Below are positions 24,166 to 33,342 of a stretch of DNA of 64,000 nucleotides, in pieces (position 1 is the first letter of the stretch; the number at the start of each line of letters is the position of its first letter). This DNA is from DATBQN01 sp963755825 (GTDB lineage: Bacteria > Acidobacteriota > Thermoanaerobaculia > Multivoradales > UBA5704), in NCBI GenBank assembly GCA_963755825.1, contig CAVWLA010000003.1:496001-560000 (forward strand), written 5' to 3'. A program made the translations under genes and the position numbers. Below the pieces are notes generated by a model that saw only the letters and a list, made by a program, of their open reading frames with translations, was not told the origin of the DNA and did not search any database.

Positions 24166-26985
24166 ATGCGACAGATCGCCGTCCTCCCCGCGCTCCTCGC
24201 CGCCGTCTGCCTGGCGTCCGCCGCCGCCGGCGCTCCGCTCACTGCCGGCGCACCGCCGCCTGCCAGCGCGGCGACCGCTCCGCTGCCGCCCGGCGTCGAG
24301 CGCGGCCCGGCGCTCGAGGGGATCGCCGAGTACCGGCTCTCGAACGGCCTCCGCGTCCTCGTCTTCCCTGATCCCAGCGAGCCGACGATCACCCTCAACA
24401 TCACCTATCTCGTCGGCTCCCGCTTCGAGAGCTACGGCGAGACCGGCATGGCGCACCTCCTCGAGCACCTGATGTTCAAGGGCTCGACCCGCCACACCGG
24501 CATCCCGCACGAGATGCACGCGCGCGGCGCCGACTCCAACGCCAGCACCTGGTACGACCGCACCAACTACTTCGAGACGCTGCCTGCCAACGACGACAAC
24601 CTCGCCTGGGCGCTCGATCTCGAGTCCGACCGCATGGTCAACTCCTTCATCGCCCGCCACGATCTCGACTCCGAGATGACGGTGGTGCGCAACGAGTTCG
24701 AGCTCGGCGAGAGCGATCCCTCCAACGTCGTCGAGGAGCGCGCCATGGAGGCGGCCTACGACTGGCACAGCTACGGCAAGCCGACGATCGGCGCCCGCTC
24801 GGACATCGAGAACGTGCCGATCGACCGCCTGCAGGCGTTCTACCACCGCTACTACCAGCCGGACAACGCGGTGCTGCTGGTCGCCGGCCGCCTCGATCCG
24901 GCGAAGACGCTCGCCCTGGTGGCGGCGAAGTTCGGCCCCATCCCGCGGCCGGCGCGGACGCTGCCGGCGATCTACACCGAGGAGCCGGTGCAGGACGGCG
25001 AGCACCAGGTGACGGTGCGGCGGGCGGGCGACGCGCAGTTCGTCTTTGCGGTCTACCACATCCCGCCCGGCGTGCACCCCGACGCCGCGGCGGTGACCCT
25101 CCTCACCCGCGTCCTCGCCGACCGCAGCACCGGCCGGCTGCACCAGGCGCTGGTGACGAGCGGCAAGGCGACCGCGGTGTTCGGCAACGACTACCTGCTG
25201 CACGACCCCGGGCTGGTCGACTTCGGCGCCCAAGTGGCGAAGGGGCAGCCGCTCGACGCCGCCCGCGAGGCGCTGCTGGCGACCGTCGAGGCGCCGGGCT
25301 TCGCCGCGGTCACCGCGGCCGAGCTCGAGCGGGCGAAGAACAGCGAGCTGCGCGAGGTCGACACCACCCTCCACTCCTCGCCGCGCCTCGGCATCTACCT
25401 CTCGGAGTGGATCGGCCTCGGCGACTGGCGGCTCTTCTTCCTCGAGCGCGACCGCCTGCGCGCGGTGCAGCCCGCCGACGTCGACCGCGTCGCCGCGGCC
25501 TACTTGAAACCCAGCAACCGCACCCTCGGCCTCTTCATCCCCGAGGACCATCCCGACCGTGCCGCCATCCCGCCGCGGCCGCCGGCGCCCGAGCTCGCGA
25601 GCCTCCTGGCCAGCTACAAGGGCGACGCCGCGATGGCGGTGGGCGAGGCGTTCGAGCCGACGCCCAAGAACATCATGGCGCGCACGAAGACGGCGGTGAC
25701 CGCGGGAGGGCTCAAGCTCGCCCTGCTCCCCAAGGCGACGCGCGGCGCCACCGTCCATGCCGACCTGACGCTCGACTGGGGCGACCTCGAAGCCGCCCGC
25801 GGCAAGGCGGCGGTCGGCATGCTGACCAGCCGCCTGCTGATGCGCGGCACCCGCCACCACACCCGCCAGCAGCTCGAGGACGAGATGGCGCGGCTGCGCG
25901 CCGAGATCCGCGTCTACGGCGGCGTCGACGGCGCCGCCGCCTCGATCGAGACGGTGCGCGAGAACCTGCCGGCGGCCCTCCGGCTGGTGGCGGAGATCCT
26001 CCGCGAGCCGACCTTTCCGGCCGGCGAGCTCGAGGAGGTGAAGCGCCAGGAGATCACCCGCGCCGAGGCCGGACGCAGCGACCCGGAGACGGTCACCGCG
26101 CTCGCCGTGGAGCGCGCGCTCAACCCGCTGCCCAAGGACTATCCCGGCTATGCCATGACCCCCGACGAGAAGATCGCGGCGGTCAAGGCGGTGACCCGCG
26201 ACGAGATCGTGCGGCTGCACGACGACTTCTCCGGCGCCTCGAACGGCCAGCTCGCGGTGGTCGGCGACTTCGATCCGGCGGCGATCCAGGCGCTCGCCGG
26301 CGAGCTCTTCGACTCCTGGAAGAGCCCGCGGCCCTATCACCGGATCGCCCACGCCTATGTCGAGGTGCCGGCGGCGACGGCCGCCATCGAGATCCCCGAC
26401 AAGGCGAACGCCAGCCTGAACGCCGGCATCTCGATGCCGCTCGGCGACGCCGACCCGGACTATCCGGCTCTCGAGCTCGCCAACTACATCCTCGGCGGCG
26501 GCTCCAACTCGCGCCTGGAGGGCCGCATCCGCGAGAAGGAGGGGCTCTCCTACGGCGTCGGCTCGTCGTTCGGCGCCGGCGACCTCGATCAGCGCGCCAG
26601 CTTCACCGTCTACGCCATCGCCGCGCCGCAGAACCTGGCGAGGGTGGAGTCCGACCTGCGGGAGGAGATCGCGCGGGCGCGCCGCGAGCCCTTCACCGCC
26701 GAGGAGGTGGCCGCCGCCAAATCGGGCTTGCGGGCCGAGCGGGAGCTCCGCCGGACGCGCGACGGCTCCCTCGCCGCCACCCTCGCCCACTATCTCTACA
26801 CCGGCCGCACCTTCGCCTGGGACGAGGAGCTCGAGGCGAGGGTCGAGAAGCTCACCGCGGCCGAGCTGCAGAGCGCCGTCGAGCGCCGGCTCGACCCCGC
26901 CCACCTCGTGGTGATGAAGGCCGGCGACTTCGCGCACGCGACGGCAAAGCCGGCGGCGGCCGCGGCCGCCGGAAGTGGGCATTAG
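24166..26985 (+). CDS. M16 family zinc peptidase, two-domain, exported
   Basis: A 939-residue protein with a signal peptide (MRQIAVLPALLAAVCLASAAAG). The first M16 half holds the inverted zinc motif HLLEH (97-101) with distal Glu expected in the NEFELGE segment (about 183). The second half (from about 510) has the same fold (SRLLMRGTRHHTRQQLEDEM) but no HxxEH, so it is the inactive partner, as in pitrilysin-like proteins that close like a clamshell on peptides. GGSNSRLEGRIREKEGLSYG is the conserved substrate-binding loop of the inactive half. Acts in the periplasm on short or unfolded peptides. ATG 24166. Followed by the glycine-zipper gene after 96 bases. Confidence 0.95.
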   Translation: MRQIAVLPALLAAVCLASAAAGAPLTAGAPPPASAATAPLPPGVERGPALEGIAEYRLSNGLRVLVFPDPSEPTITLNITYLVGSRFESYGETGMAHLLEHLMFKGSTRHTGIPHEMHARGADSNASTWYDRTNYFETLPANDDNLAWALDLESDRMVNSFIARHDLDSEMTVVRNEFELGESDPSNVVEERAMEAAYDWHSYGKPTIGARSDIENVPIDRLQAFYHRYYQPDNAVLLVAGRLDPAKTLALVAAKFGPIPRPARTLPAIYTEEPVQDGEHQVTVRRAGDAQFVFAVYHIPPGVHPDAAAVTLLTRVLADRSTGRLHQALVTSGKATAVFGNDYLLHDPGLVDFGAQVAKGQPLDAAREALLATVEAPGFAAVTAAELERAKNSELREVDTTLHSSPRLGIYLSEWIGLGDWRLFFLERDRLRAVQPADVDRVAAAYLKPSNRTLGLFIPEDHPDRAAIPPRPPAPELASLLASYKGDAAMAVGEAFEPTPKNIMARTKTAVTAGGLKLALLPKATRGATVHADLTLDWGDLEAARGKAAVGMLTSRLLMRGTRHHTRQQLEDEMARLRAEIRVYGGVDGAAASIETVRENLPAALRLVAEILREPTFPAGELEEVKRQEITRAEAGRSDPETVTALAVERALNPLPKDYPGYAMTPDEKIAAVKAVTRDEIVRLHDDFSGASNGQLAVVGDFDPAAIQALAGELFDSWKSPRPYHRIAHAYVEVPAATAAIEIPDKANASLNAGISMPLGDADPDYPALELANYILGGGSNSRLEGRIREKEGLSYGVGSSFGAGDLDQRASFTVYAIAAPQNLARVESDLREEIARARREPFTAEEVAAAKSGLRAERELRRTRDGSLAATLAHYLYTGRTFAWDEELEARVEKLTAAELQSAVERRLDPAHLVVMKAGDFAHATAKPAAAAAAGSGH

Positions 26986-27081
26986 GACGGCGCCAGCGCC
27001 GAGGTGGCCTCCGCCTTGCAGAAGAGCAGGTGAGATGAGTGCAACGGGAAACGACCTGCCATCAGGCGAAGGAGAAGCGAT

Positions 27082-27639
27082 ATGAGAGATGACGAGAAGC
27101 GGGACCTGGAACGCGCCAACACCGTCGGTGCCTCGACCACCGTGCTCGAGGCCGATCGCGAAGCCGAGCACGACCTGGGGACGAGCGAGCCCGACCGCCA
27201 CGCCGTCGGCACCGGTGTCGGTGCCGCCGGCGGCGCGGCGACCGGCGCCGCCGTCGGTGCGGCGGTGGGCGGCCCGCCGGGCGCCCTCATCGGCGCCGCG
27301 GTGGGCGGCGTCATCGGCGGCTTCGCCGGCCGCGGCATCGCGGAGGCGGTGAACCCGGTCGCCGAGGACGCCTACTGGCGCGAGAACTACCACCAGCGCC
27401 CCTACGCCGGCGGCCGCAAGTACGAGGAGCTGGAGCCGGCCTACAAGTACGGCTGGGAGTCGCGGGTGCGGCACGCCGACCGCGGCTGGGATCAGGCCGA
27501 GGGCGACCTCGCCACCGGCTGGACGAAGGTGCGCGGCGCCTCGACCCTCCATTGGGATGAGGCGAAGAGCGCCACCCGCGACGCCTGGGATCGCGCCACC
27601 CGCCAGGTGCGCGACTGCGGCGTCGACTGCCCGCAGTAG
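27082..27639 (+). CDS. Glycine-zipper protein of unknown function
   Basis: A 185-residue protein. An acidic N-terminus is followed by a glycine-zipper stretch (about 49-95, repeats such as GAAGGAATGAAVGAAVGGPP), then a conserved-looking aromatic region (AYWRENYHQRPY, YEELEPAYKYGWES) and a charged helical C-terminus with two cysteines (CGVDC). Glycine zippers insert into or line membranes; the aromatic module occurs in stress-related bacterial proteins of unknown role. ATG 27082 has AGGAGAAG upstream. A GC-rich hairpin follows the stop. Confidence 0.8.
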   Translation: MRDDEKRDLERANTVGASTTVLEADREAEHDLGTSEPDRHAVGTGVGAAGGAATGAAVGAAVGGPPGALIGAAVGGVIGGFAGRGIAEAVNPVAEDAYWRENYHQRPYAGGRKYEELEPAYKYGWESRVRHADRGWDQAEGDLATGWTKVRGASTLHWDEAKSATRDAWDRATRQVRDCGVDCPQ

Positions 27640-27665
27640 ACCGTTAAGATCCGCCGTAGGAACGC

Positions 27666-27693
27666 CGGCCGCGGGCCTCCTCGCCCGCGGCCG
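27666..27693 (+). terminator. Hairpin after the glycine-zipper gene
   Basis: An 11-bp stem (CGGCCGCGGGC with GCCCGCGGCCG) around a CTCCTC loop, followed by GCCTTCTTCTTC. The pyrimidine-rich tail and position 26 bases past the stop fit a terminator, though the T run is interrupted. Confidence 0.55.
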
Positions 27694-27749
27694 CCTTCTT
27701 CTTCGCGATCTGTCCTTCCGCCGCGCTCCCGCTTCCCCGCTCTCCTCCA

Positions 27750-27755
27750 TATACT
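27750..27755 (+). promoter_or_regulatory. -10 hexamer TATACT, leaderless-type promoter of the helicase
   Basis: TATACT ends 6 bases before ATG 27762, so transcription should begin at or next to the start codon. No purine-rich ribosome site separates them. Confidence 0.5.
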
Positions 27756-27761
27756 CGCCGC

Positions 27762-30266
27762 ATGGCGCCGCGCTTCGACTCCGAGAGGAAGACGCTCGAC
27801 CTCGCGGTGGCCGACCTGCTCGACGGCGGGTTCGCGCGGAGCCTTGGCTTCGGCAACCGCGGCGGCTACGAGCGGCTCTGGCTCGGCCAGGCCATCCACA
27901 GCCGCTACCAGGAGCAGGCGCTCGAGGAGGACGGCAGCTACCGCCGCGAAGTGGTGGTGACGGCGAGCTTCGAGCACCGCGGCTGGACGGTGACCGTCGC
28001 CGGGCGGATCGACGGCCTTCGCCGCGAGCCGGACGGCGCCCTCGTCGTCGAGGAGATCAAGAGCGTGCGGCGCGGCGGCACCCTCGCCCCCGCCGTCCGC
28101 GAGATGTACCAGCGCCAGGCGCTCCTCTACGCCTGGATGCTCCGCCAGCTCCCCGAGCACGCCGGGCGCACCGTCAAGGCCGAGCTGGTGCTGATCGCGA
28201 TCGGCAGCGACGAGGTCGAGCGCGAGCCGCTCGCCGCCGAGCCGAAGGGGCTCGAGGCAGGGATCCGCCGCCGCGTCGCGCAGCTTCTCCACGCTTTCGA
28301 GCTCGACCGCCAGGCGGCCGCCGACCGGCGCGCCGCGGCCGAGCGGCTGGCTTTCCCCTACGCCGACACCCGCCCCGGGCAGGAGGACATCCTGGCGGCG
28401 GTGGCGACCGCGGTCGAGAATGGCGAGCACCTGCTGCTGCAGGCGACGACCGGCATCGGCAAGACCGTCGCCGCCCTCTTCCCCGCCCTCCGCTACGCCC
28501 TCGCCCACGACAAGCGGCTGGTCGTCCTCACCGCCAAGACCCTGCAGCAGGCGATGGCCGTCGCGGTGCTCTCGCGGCTCAACGCCGACGGCGCCTTCCG
28601 CTCGCTGCGCCTGCGCGCCAAGGCGAAGATGTGCGCCAACGACCAGGTGATCTGCCACGAGGAGTACTGCCGCTTCGCCAAGGACTACTACCTGAAGCTG
28701 CAGACCTCGGGGGTGGTCAACCGGCTCCTCGCCGAGCGCCCCACCCTCGAGCCGGACGACGTCTTCGCCGCCGCCCACCACAGCGAGGTCTGCCCCTTCG
28801 AGCTCTCGCTCGACCTCGCCGGCCACGCCCAGGTGACGGTCTGCGACTACAACTACGCCTTCGACCCTTACGTCTCGCTCCCCGAGTTCGGCGCCGACCG
28901 CGACCTCTCGGACACCGTCCTGGTGATCGACGAGATCCACAACCTGGTCGACCGCGGCCGCGGCTACTACAGCCCGGAGCTCTCGGCGGCGGCGGCGCGC
29001 CGCGCCGCCGAGGCGGTCGCCCTCGGCGGCACGCCCCTCCATCTGCGCATCGGCGGCCTCGCCGCCAAGCTGGCGCGGACGATCGAAGAGGCGGTCGACG
29101 ACGCCATGATCGAGGGGCCGGAGAGCGAGCGGGCGATCGAGACGACGCTCCCCGAGGACCGCCTGTGGGCGCTCCGCCCGGCCTTCGACGCCGCCTTCGT
29201 CGACTACCTGGAGCACCAGCGCGAGACGCGGAGCTTCCGCGCCGACGATCTGTTCGTGGCGCTCTACTTCGACTTCCTGCGCTTCCTCAACGGCCTCGTT
29301 GTCTCCGACGCCGCCTTCAGCCACTGCGTCGAGCGGACGCGCGGCGACAGCCGCCTCAAGGTGCTGTGCAAGGACCCCAGCCGGTTCCTGGGCGGCGTCA
29401 TCAACCGCGCCCACTCGGCGATCGGCCTCTCGGCGACCCTCTCGCCGCCGGAGTTCTACACCGGCCTCTTGGGCTTCGCCGCCGGCCGCACCGCCTTCGT
29501 CGAGATCGGCAACCCCTTCCCGGTCGACAACCGGCGGGTGGTGATCGACCCCACCATCGAGACCACCTACCGCGAGCGGCCGGCCTACTACGAGCGCATC
29601 GCCGAGCGGCTGGCGGCGTTCGCCGACGCGGTGCCGGGCAACTGCCTGGCGCTCTTCCCCAGCTATCAGTTCCTCGCCGAGGTGGCCGGCCGCATGCGCT
29701 TGGCGACCAAGCGCGTCCTCATCCAGCGCCAGGCCGACGGCGACCGCGAGCGCGAGGCGATCCTGCAGACCCTCCGCGGGGCGATCTTCGGCGACGTGCT
29801 GCTGGCGGCGGTCGCCGGCGGCGTCTTCGCCGAGGGGGTGGACTATCCGGGCGAGGTGCTGAAGGCGGTCGCCGTCGTCGGCCCCTGCCTGCCCGGTATG
29901 TCGCTCGAGCAGCAGCTCTTGAAGCAGTATTACCAGGAGCGCTTCGAGCGCGGCTTCGAATACGCCTTCGTGGTGCCCGGCATGACCCGCGTCGTGCAGG
30001 CGGCGGGGCGGCTCATCCGCTCGCCCTTCGACACCGGCGTCATCGCCCTCTTCGACCGCCGCTTCCTCCACCAGCCCTACCGCGGCCACCTCCCCGCCGA
30101 CTGGCTCCCCGAGGAGGGGATCGGCGGCCTGGTGGGCGACCCGGCGGCCGCCGCCGGCGAGTTCTTCCGCCTGATCGCCAGCCGGCGAGCGCCGGCCGCC
30201 CTCAATGGGTCCAATACGCCGAGCGCCGCGCCGCGGCGCCTCGCCGACGGCCGCGACCTGCGATGA
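27762..30266 (+). CDS. XPD/DinG-type Fe-S helicase with N-terminal PD-(D/E)XK domain
   Basis: An 834-residue superfamily 2 helicase. Residues 1-190 contain a RecB-like nuclease signature (GRIDGLRREPDGALVVEEIK, with D and E-x-K). Walker A TTGIGKT (about 228-234), four cysteines placed for a 4Fe-4S cluster (C291, C298, C303, C344) and DEIH (390-393) identify the XPD/DinG family. The C-terminal domain has SATLSPPEFYTGLLGF and the motif VI region GRLIRSPFDTGVIALFDRR. It should unwind DNA 5-prime to 3-prime and may nick or trim ends. The ATG overlaps nothing upstream; the stop overlaps the methyltransferase start (ATGA). Probably a DNA-repair function. Confidence 0.9.
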   Translation: MAPRFDSERKTLDLAVADLLDGGFARSLGFGNRGGYERLWLGQAIHSRYQEQALEEDGSYRREVVVTASFEHRGWTVTVAGRIDGLRREPDGALVVEEIKSVRRGGTLAPAVREMYQRQALLYAWMLRQLPEHAGRTVKAELVLIAIGSDEVEREPLAAEPKGLEAGIRRRVAQLLHAFELDRQAAADRRAAAERLAFPYADTRPGQEDILAAVATAVENGEHLLLQATTGIGKTVAALFPALRYALAHDKRLVVLTAKTLQQAMAVAVLSRLNADGAFRSLRLRAKAKMCANDQVICHEEYCRFAKDYYLKLQTSGVVNRLLAERPTLEPDDVFAAAHHSEVCPFELSLDLAGHAQVTVCDYNYAFDPYVSLPEFGADRDLSDTVLVIDEIHNLVDRGRGYYSPELSAAAARRAAEAVALGGTPLHLRIGGLAAKLARTIEEAVDDAMIEGPESERAIETTLPEDRLWALRPAFDAAFVDYLEHQRETRSFRADDLFVALYFDFLRFLNGLVVSDAAFSHCVERTRGDSRLKVLCKDPSRFLGGVINRAHSAIGLSATLSPPEFYTGLLGFAAGRTAFVEIGNPFPVDNRRVVIDPTIETTYRERPAYYERIAERLAAFADAVPGNCLALFPSYQFLAEVAGRMRLATKRVLIQRQADGDREREAILQTLRGAIFGDVLLAAVAGGVFAEGVDYPGEVLKAVAVVGPCLPGMSLEQQLLKQYYQERFERGFEYAFVVPGMTRVVQAAGRLIRSPFDTGVIALFDRRFLHQPYRGHLPADWLPEEGIGGLVGDPAAAAGEFFRLIASRRAPAALNGSNTPSAAPRRLADGRDLR

Positions 30267-30892
30267 CCGATCTCGGCACCCTCTTCGGGCCGCTCGACAT
30301 CTACCTCTTCGACCAGCTCCTGCGCGGGCGGATCGCCCCCGGCATGACGATCGCCGACGCCGGCTGCGGCGGCGGCCGCAACCTCGTCTTCTTCCTCCGC
30401 GAGGGCTACGACGTCGTCGCCCTCGACGCCGATCCACAGGCGGTCGCGGCCGTCCGCGAGCTCGCCGCGACGCTCGCACCGCGCCTCCCCGCCCGGAGCT
30501 TCCGCGCTGAGCCGATCGAGGCGAGCAGCTTCCCCGACGGCATCGCCGACGTCGTCGTGAGCAGCGCCGTCCTCCACTTCGCCCGCGACGAGGCGCACTT
30601 CGACGCCATGCTCGCCGGCACCTGGCGCCTGCTGCGGCCGGGCGGCCTCCTCTTCTGCCGCCTGGCCTCCTCGATCGGCATGGAGAGCGGCCTCACGCCG
30701 CGGGGCGACCGGCGCTTCCTGCTCCCCGACGGCAGCGAGCGCTTCCTCGTCGACGCGCCCTTCCTGCTGGCGCGGACCGCGGCGCTCAGCGGCCGGCTGC
30801 TCGATCCGCTGAAGACGACCGTGGTGCAGGATCAGCGCTGCATGACGACCTGGGTGGTGCGCAAGGACGGTCGGACGCGGCCTGCCGGCTGA
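30263..30892 (+). CDS. Class I SAM-dependent methyltransferase
   Basis: A 209-residue protein. The SAM site is IADAGCGGGRNLVFFLREGY (motif I) with VVALDADPQAV (motif II, acidic ribose contact). DVVVSSAVLHFARDE is motif IV and LLRPGGLLFCRLAS motif V. It resembles the small UbiE/TehB-like methyltransferases; the substrate cannot be read from sequence. ATG 30263 overlaps the helicase stop, so it is co-translated with it, and a strong terminator follows 93 bases later. Confidence 0.88.
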   Translation: MTDLGTLFGPLDIYLFDQLLRGRIAPGMTIADAGCGGGRNLVFFLREGYDVVALDADPQAVAAVRELAATLAPRLPARSFRAEPIEASSFPDGIADVVVSSAVLHFARDEAHFDAMLAGTWRLLRPGGLLFCRLASSIGMESGLTPRGDRRFLLPDGSERFLVDAPFLLARTAALSGRLLDPLKTTVVQDQRCMTTWVVRKDGRTRPAG

Positions 30893-30985
30893 AGCCACCC
30901 CAACAAATCGCCGCCTCCACCCGTATATCCAGATGGAGCAGGCGAAACGACAGACAATCTCCTCTCCAAACCTCCCTCCTCCAAA

Positions 30986-31013
30986 CCCCGTCACGTGACG
31001 GGGTCTTTTTTTT
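30986..31013 (+). terminator. Strong intrinsic terminator
   Basis: CCCCGTCAC and GTGACGGGG form a perfect 9-bp inverted repeat followed by TCTTTTTTTT. It ends the helicase-methyltransferase unit; the flanking AAA on the left gives some bidirectional character, so it may also serve the convergent metal-sensor operon, which ends at 31035. Confidence 0.92.
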
Positions 31014-31034
31014 GCCCGGCGCTCCACCCGGGAG

Positions 31035-31580
31035 CTACTCGCCGGGCGGCGGAGGAGGAGTTGTCGTCTGATCGAGGCCGCGGCGCCAGGGAGCGCCGGG
31101 AGGTCCGCTGGGGGGCGCCAGGCGGCCGCGCCCCGGCCGCAGCTGGCGGATGAGGTCGAGGTAGATCCCCTCCTGGCGCGGGTCGAGGAGCTTGCGGCTC
31201 GCGAGGACATTGCCGGCGAGGGCGCGCTCGAGGGTCAGGTAGAGCGCCGACGACTCGGCGGTCAGCCGGTCGATGCGCCCGGCGTCGGGGCTCTCGGCGA
31301 CCAGCTCGAGGCGCAGGGCGCGGTTGACCGCCCCGAGGCGCCGGCGGTCGCGGGCGGTGTCGAGGAAGAAGCGCCGCTGGTAGCCGACGAAGCGCTGCCG
31401 CGCCGCGCCCGCGAGGCCGAGGTGATCGGCGAGCTTCTGCAGCCGCTCGACCGCCGGCGGCTGGCGCTCCTCGCCGGCGTCGCGCGGCGACGCCCGGCGC
31501 GCCGCGAAGATCGCCGTCAGCAGGCCGATGTTGATCCCCACCGAGAGCAGCAGGGCGATGACCGTCCACCACCGCCTCAC
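31035..31580 (-). CDS. Periplasmic heavy-metal-sensor-like (Spy/CpxP superfamily) protein
   Basis: A 181-residue protein with one N-terminal membrane anchor (WWTVIALLLSVGINIGLLTA) and a helical periplasmic part: LQKLADHLGLAGAARQRFVG, RRFFLDTARDRRRLGAVNRALRLEL and LLDPRQEGIYLDLIRQL, matching the Metal_resist/CnrX-like pattern of two long helical hairpins. In such operons it usually senses metal or envelope stress for the neighbouring ECF sigma factor. The tail is Pro/Gly-rich. Start GTG 31580 overlaps the anti-sigma stop (GTGA). Confidence 0.8.
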   Translation of the reverse strand: MRRWWTVIALLLSVGINIGLLTAIFAARRASPRDAGEERQPPAVERLQKLADHLGLAGAARQRFVGYQRRFFLDTARDRRRLGAVNRALRLELVAESPDAGRIDRLTAESSALYLTLERALAGNVLASRKLLDPRQEGIYLDLIRQLRPGRGRLAPPSGPPGAPWRRGLDQTTTPPPPPGE

Positions 31581-32062
31581 GGGCGCGCCCCGGAGGCCGC
31601 GTCCGGCTCCGCGCCACCCTCGGCGGTGGCATCCTCGATCGCCGTCCAGTAGCTCGTCGCTAGGCTCTCGGGCGCCGAGATGCCGATGCCGGGCGCCATC
31701 GGCGGCAGCTCGGAGGGCGGCGCGGACTCGAAGCCGAGGCCGACGCCGAGGGCGACGCCGGCGGCGAGGGCGAGCGCCGCCGCCGCCCGCACCCAGGGAG
31801 GGGCGAGCCGCCAGGAGACCGGCTCCGGCCGCCGCCCGCCGCGCACCTCCGCCATCACCCGCGCCGTGAGGCCGGCCGGCAGAGGCGAGTCAGGCGGCGG
31901 TGCGAGCGCCCTCCAGCTCCGCTCGAGGGCGCGGTAGCGCGCCGCGAGGGCGGGCTCCTCGGCGAGCCGCCGGTCGAGCGCGCGGGCGCGATCGGGCGGC
32001 AGCTCCCCGGCCAGCCGTCGCATGAGCTGGATCTCCAGGTCGACATCTGTCCGGCGGTTCAT
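31577..32062 (-). CDS. Putative membrane anti-sigma factor
   Basis: A 161-residue single-pass protein. The N-terminal 85 residues are cytoplasmic and helical (LEIQLMRRLAGELPPDRARALDRRLAEEP), similar to anti-sigma domains but without the HxxxCxxC zinc motif. A membrane helix (VRAAAALALAAGVALGVGLG, about 90-110) leads to a short periplasmic tail. Placement directly behind an ECF sigma gene (ATGA overlap) is the main reason for the call. It would hold the sigma factor until a signal from the periplasmic partner releases it. Confidence 0.75.
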   Translation of the reverse strand: MNRRTDVDLEIQLMRRLAGELPPDRARALDRRLAEEPALAARYRALERSWRALAPPPDSPLPAGLTARVMAEVRGGRRPEPVSWRLAPPWVRAAAALALAAGVALGVGLGFESAPPSELPPMAPGIGISAPESLATSYWTAIEDATAEGGAEPDAASGARP

Positions 32063-32697
32063 GGCTCTCTCTCTCCTCTAGCAACCGGCGAATCGCCGGG
32101 TTCCTGCGGCGGCTCGGCCATCTCCGCCGTCAGGCGGCGCATGGCGCGCACCAGGCGGCTCTCGACCGCCCCTTCGGTGACCCCCAGGACCTCCGCCGTC
32201 TGCCGGTAGGAGAGCCCCTCCAGGCGGACGAGCACGAGGACGGCGCGCTGGTTCGGGGGCAGTCGCGCGATCACCCGGCGCGCCCGCTGCCAGCGCCGGC
32301 GGGCGGCGAGCTCCGCGGCGGGGTCCGGGGCGCCGGTCGGCGGATCGATCGGCGGCGCCTCGCCCTCGACCCCTTCGGCGGCCGAGCCGAGGCGCACGAA
32401 GCGCACCAGGCGGCGGCGGCGCAGCCGGTTCAGGCAGTGGTTGACGGCGATGCGGTAGAGCCAGGTGTAGACCTGACCCTGGGGGCTGAAGTCGCCTGCC
32501 TTGCGGAAGGCCTTGAGGAAGACCTCCTGGACGGCGTCGCGCGCCTCCTCGGAGTCGCCGAGCAGGCGATCGCAAAGGCGGAAGAGGCGCTGCTGATGGC
32601 GTTCGACGAGCGGCGCGAAGGCGTCGGCGTCGCCCGCCGCGACGCGGGCGAGCGCCTCCCAGCCGGGATCGACCGCCTCCGCTCCGTGACCCGTCAT
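32059..32697 (-). CDS. ECF-type RNA polymerase sigma factor
   Basis: A 212-residue sigma factor. Region 2 runs from about 20 to 90 (LVERHQQRLFRLCDRLLGDS, EEARDAVQEVFLKAFRKAGDF, YTWLYRIAVNHCLNRLRR). Region 4 runs from about 140 to 195 (ARRVIARLPPNQRAVLVLVR then GLSYRQTAEVLGVTEGAVES, the helix-turn-helix). The linker is acidic and Pro-rich. The open frame continues upstream to 32847, but the extra part is not sigma-like. ATG 32697 is chosen to begin just before region 2, with a weak GAGG upstream. Controls an unknown regulon, presumably including its own operon. Confidence 0.93.
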   Translation of the reverse strand: MTGHGAEAVDPGWEALARVAAGDADAFAPLVERHQQRLFRLCDRLLGDSEEARDAVQEVFLKAFRKAGDFSPQGQVYTWLYRIAVNHCLNRLRRRRLVRFVRLGSAAEGVEGEAPPIDPPTGAPDPAAELAARRRWQRARRVIARLPPNQRAVLVLVRLEGLSYRQTAEVLGVTEGAVESRLVRAMRRLTAEMAEPPQEPGDSPVARGEREP

Positions 32698-32744
32698 CGC
32701 CTCACTTCGCTCTAACCCGCCGGCCGCCCGGATCCTGCGCTCGA

Positions 32745-33002
32745 TCAGGAGAGGGGCTCCGCCGCGCGCCGCTCGTGGAGACAGCGCAGGCAGCCGCGGC
32801 GCAGGGCGGAGACCAGCCACAGCTCGCGGTTGCCGACGCGGTCCCACAGGTAGATCAGCATGAAGAGGGCTTCCCGCAGCACCTCCTCGGCCTCGCCCTC
32901 CTCCAGCCGGTAGATGGCGAAGGTCCCCTCGATCTCGCGGCGAAGCCGCTCGAGGAGGGTCGAGACCGGCTCGTCGTCGCGTGTTCCGTGCGGGGGAACC
33001 AT
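32745..33002 (-). CDS. Small protein resembling sigma factor region 2
   Basis: An 85-residue protein. LLERLRREIEGTFAIYRLEE, EAEEVLREALFMLIYLWDRV and ELWLVSALRRGCLRCLHERR have the spacing and hydrophobic pattern of sigma-70 region 2 but there is no region 4. It could be a standalone core-binding fragment, a relic of an older sigma gene, or a co-regulator of the ECF factor encoded 47 bases downstream. ATG 33002. Not a family I can name. Confidence 0.6.
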   Translation of the reverse strand: MVPPHGTRDDEPVSTLLERLRREIEGTFAIYRLEEGEAEEVLREALFMLIYLWDRVGNRELWLVSALRRGCLRCLHERRAAEPLS

Positions 33003-33057
33003 GGCTCGCCTTCCGCGCCGTCCGCGACGGCTCCGCGGGTGGAAGAGGGGAACGTGT

Positions 33058-33276
33058 CTAGGGCCGGTCGCCGCGCGGCTCGCGGCGGGCGAGGTGCTCC
33101 TCGACGAGGCGGTGGAGGCCCAGCCGCTCGAGCTCGGAGGCGAGGACGAGGAGCTGGTTCGCGGTCAAAGGGTGGTCGCGGACGACGATCTGTAGGACCT
33201 TCTTCCACGCCACGTCGAGGGCCGGGTCGAGGGAACGGATGCCCTCGCCGCCGGCGAGCTCATGATCAGAGGACAT
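33058..33276 (-). CDS. Small helical hypothetical protein
   Basis: A 72-residue protein, LDPALDVAWKKVLQIVVRDH then LTANQLLVLASELERLGLHR, with regular helical periodicity and normal amino-acid usage, which argues that it is real. It is the first of the five same-strand genes leading through the sigma factor. No motif is recognised. Confidence 0.5.
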   Translation of the reverse strand: MSSDHELAGGEGIRSLDPALDVAWKKVLQIVVRDHPLTANQLLVLASELERLGLHRLVEEHLARREPRGDRP

Positions 33277-33342
33277 CGGGGGACGTCGTCCTGGGGGGCA
33301 TCGGCATCTCGCAGGAAGCTCCGCACCCGGCCGCCGCGAGAT

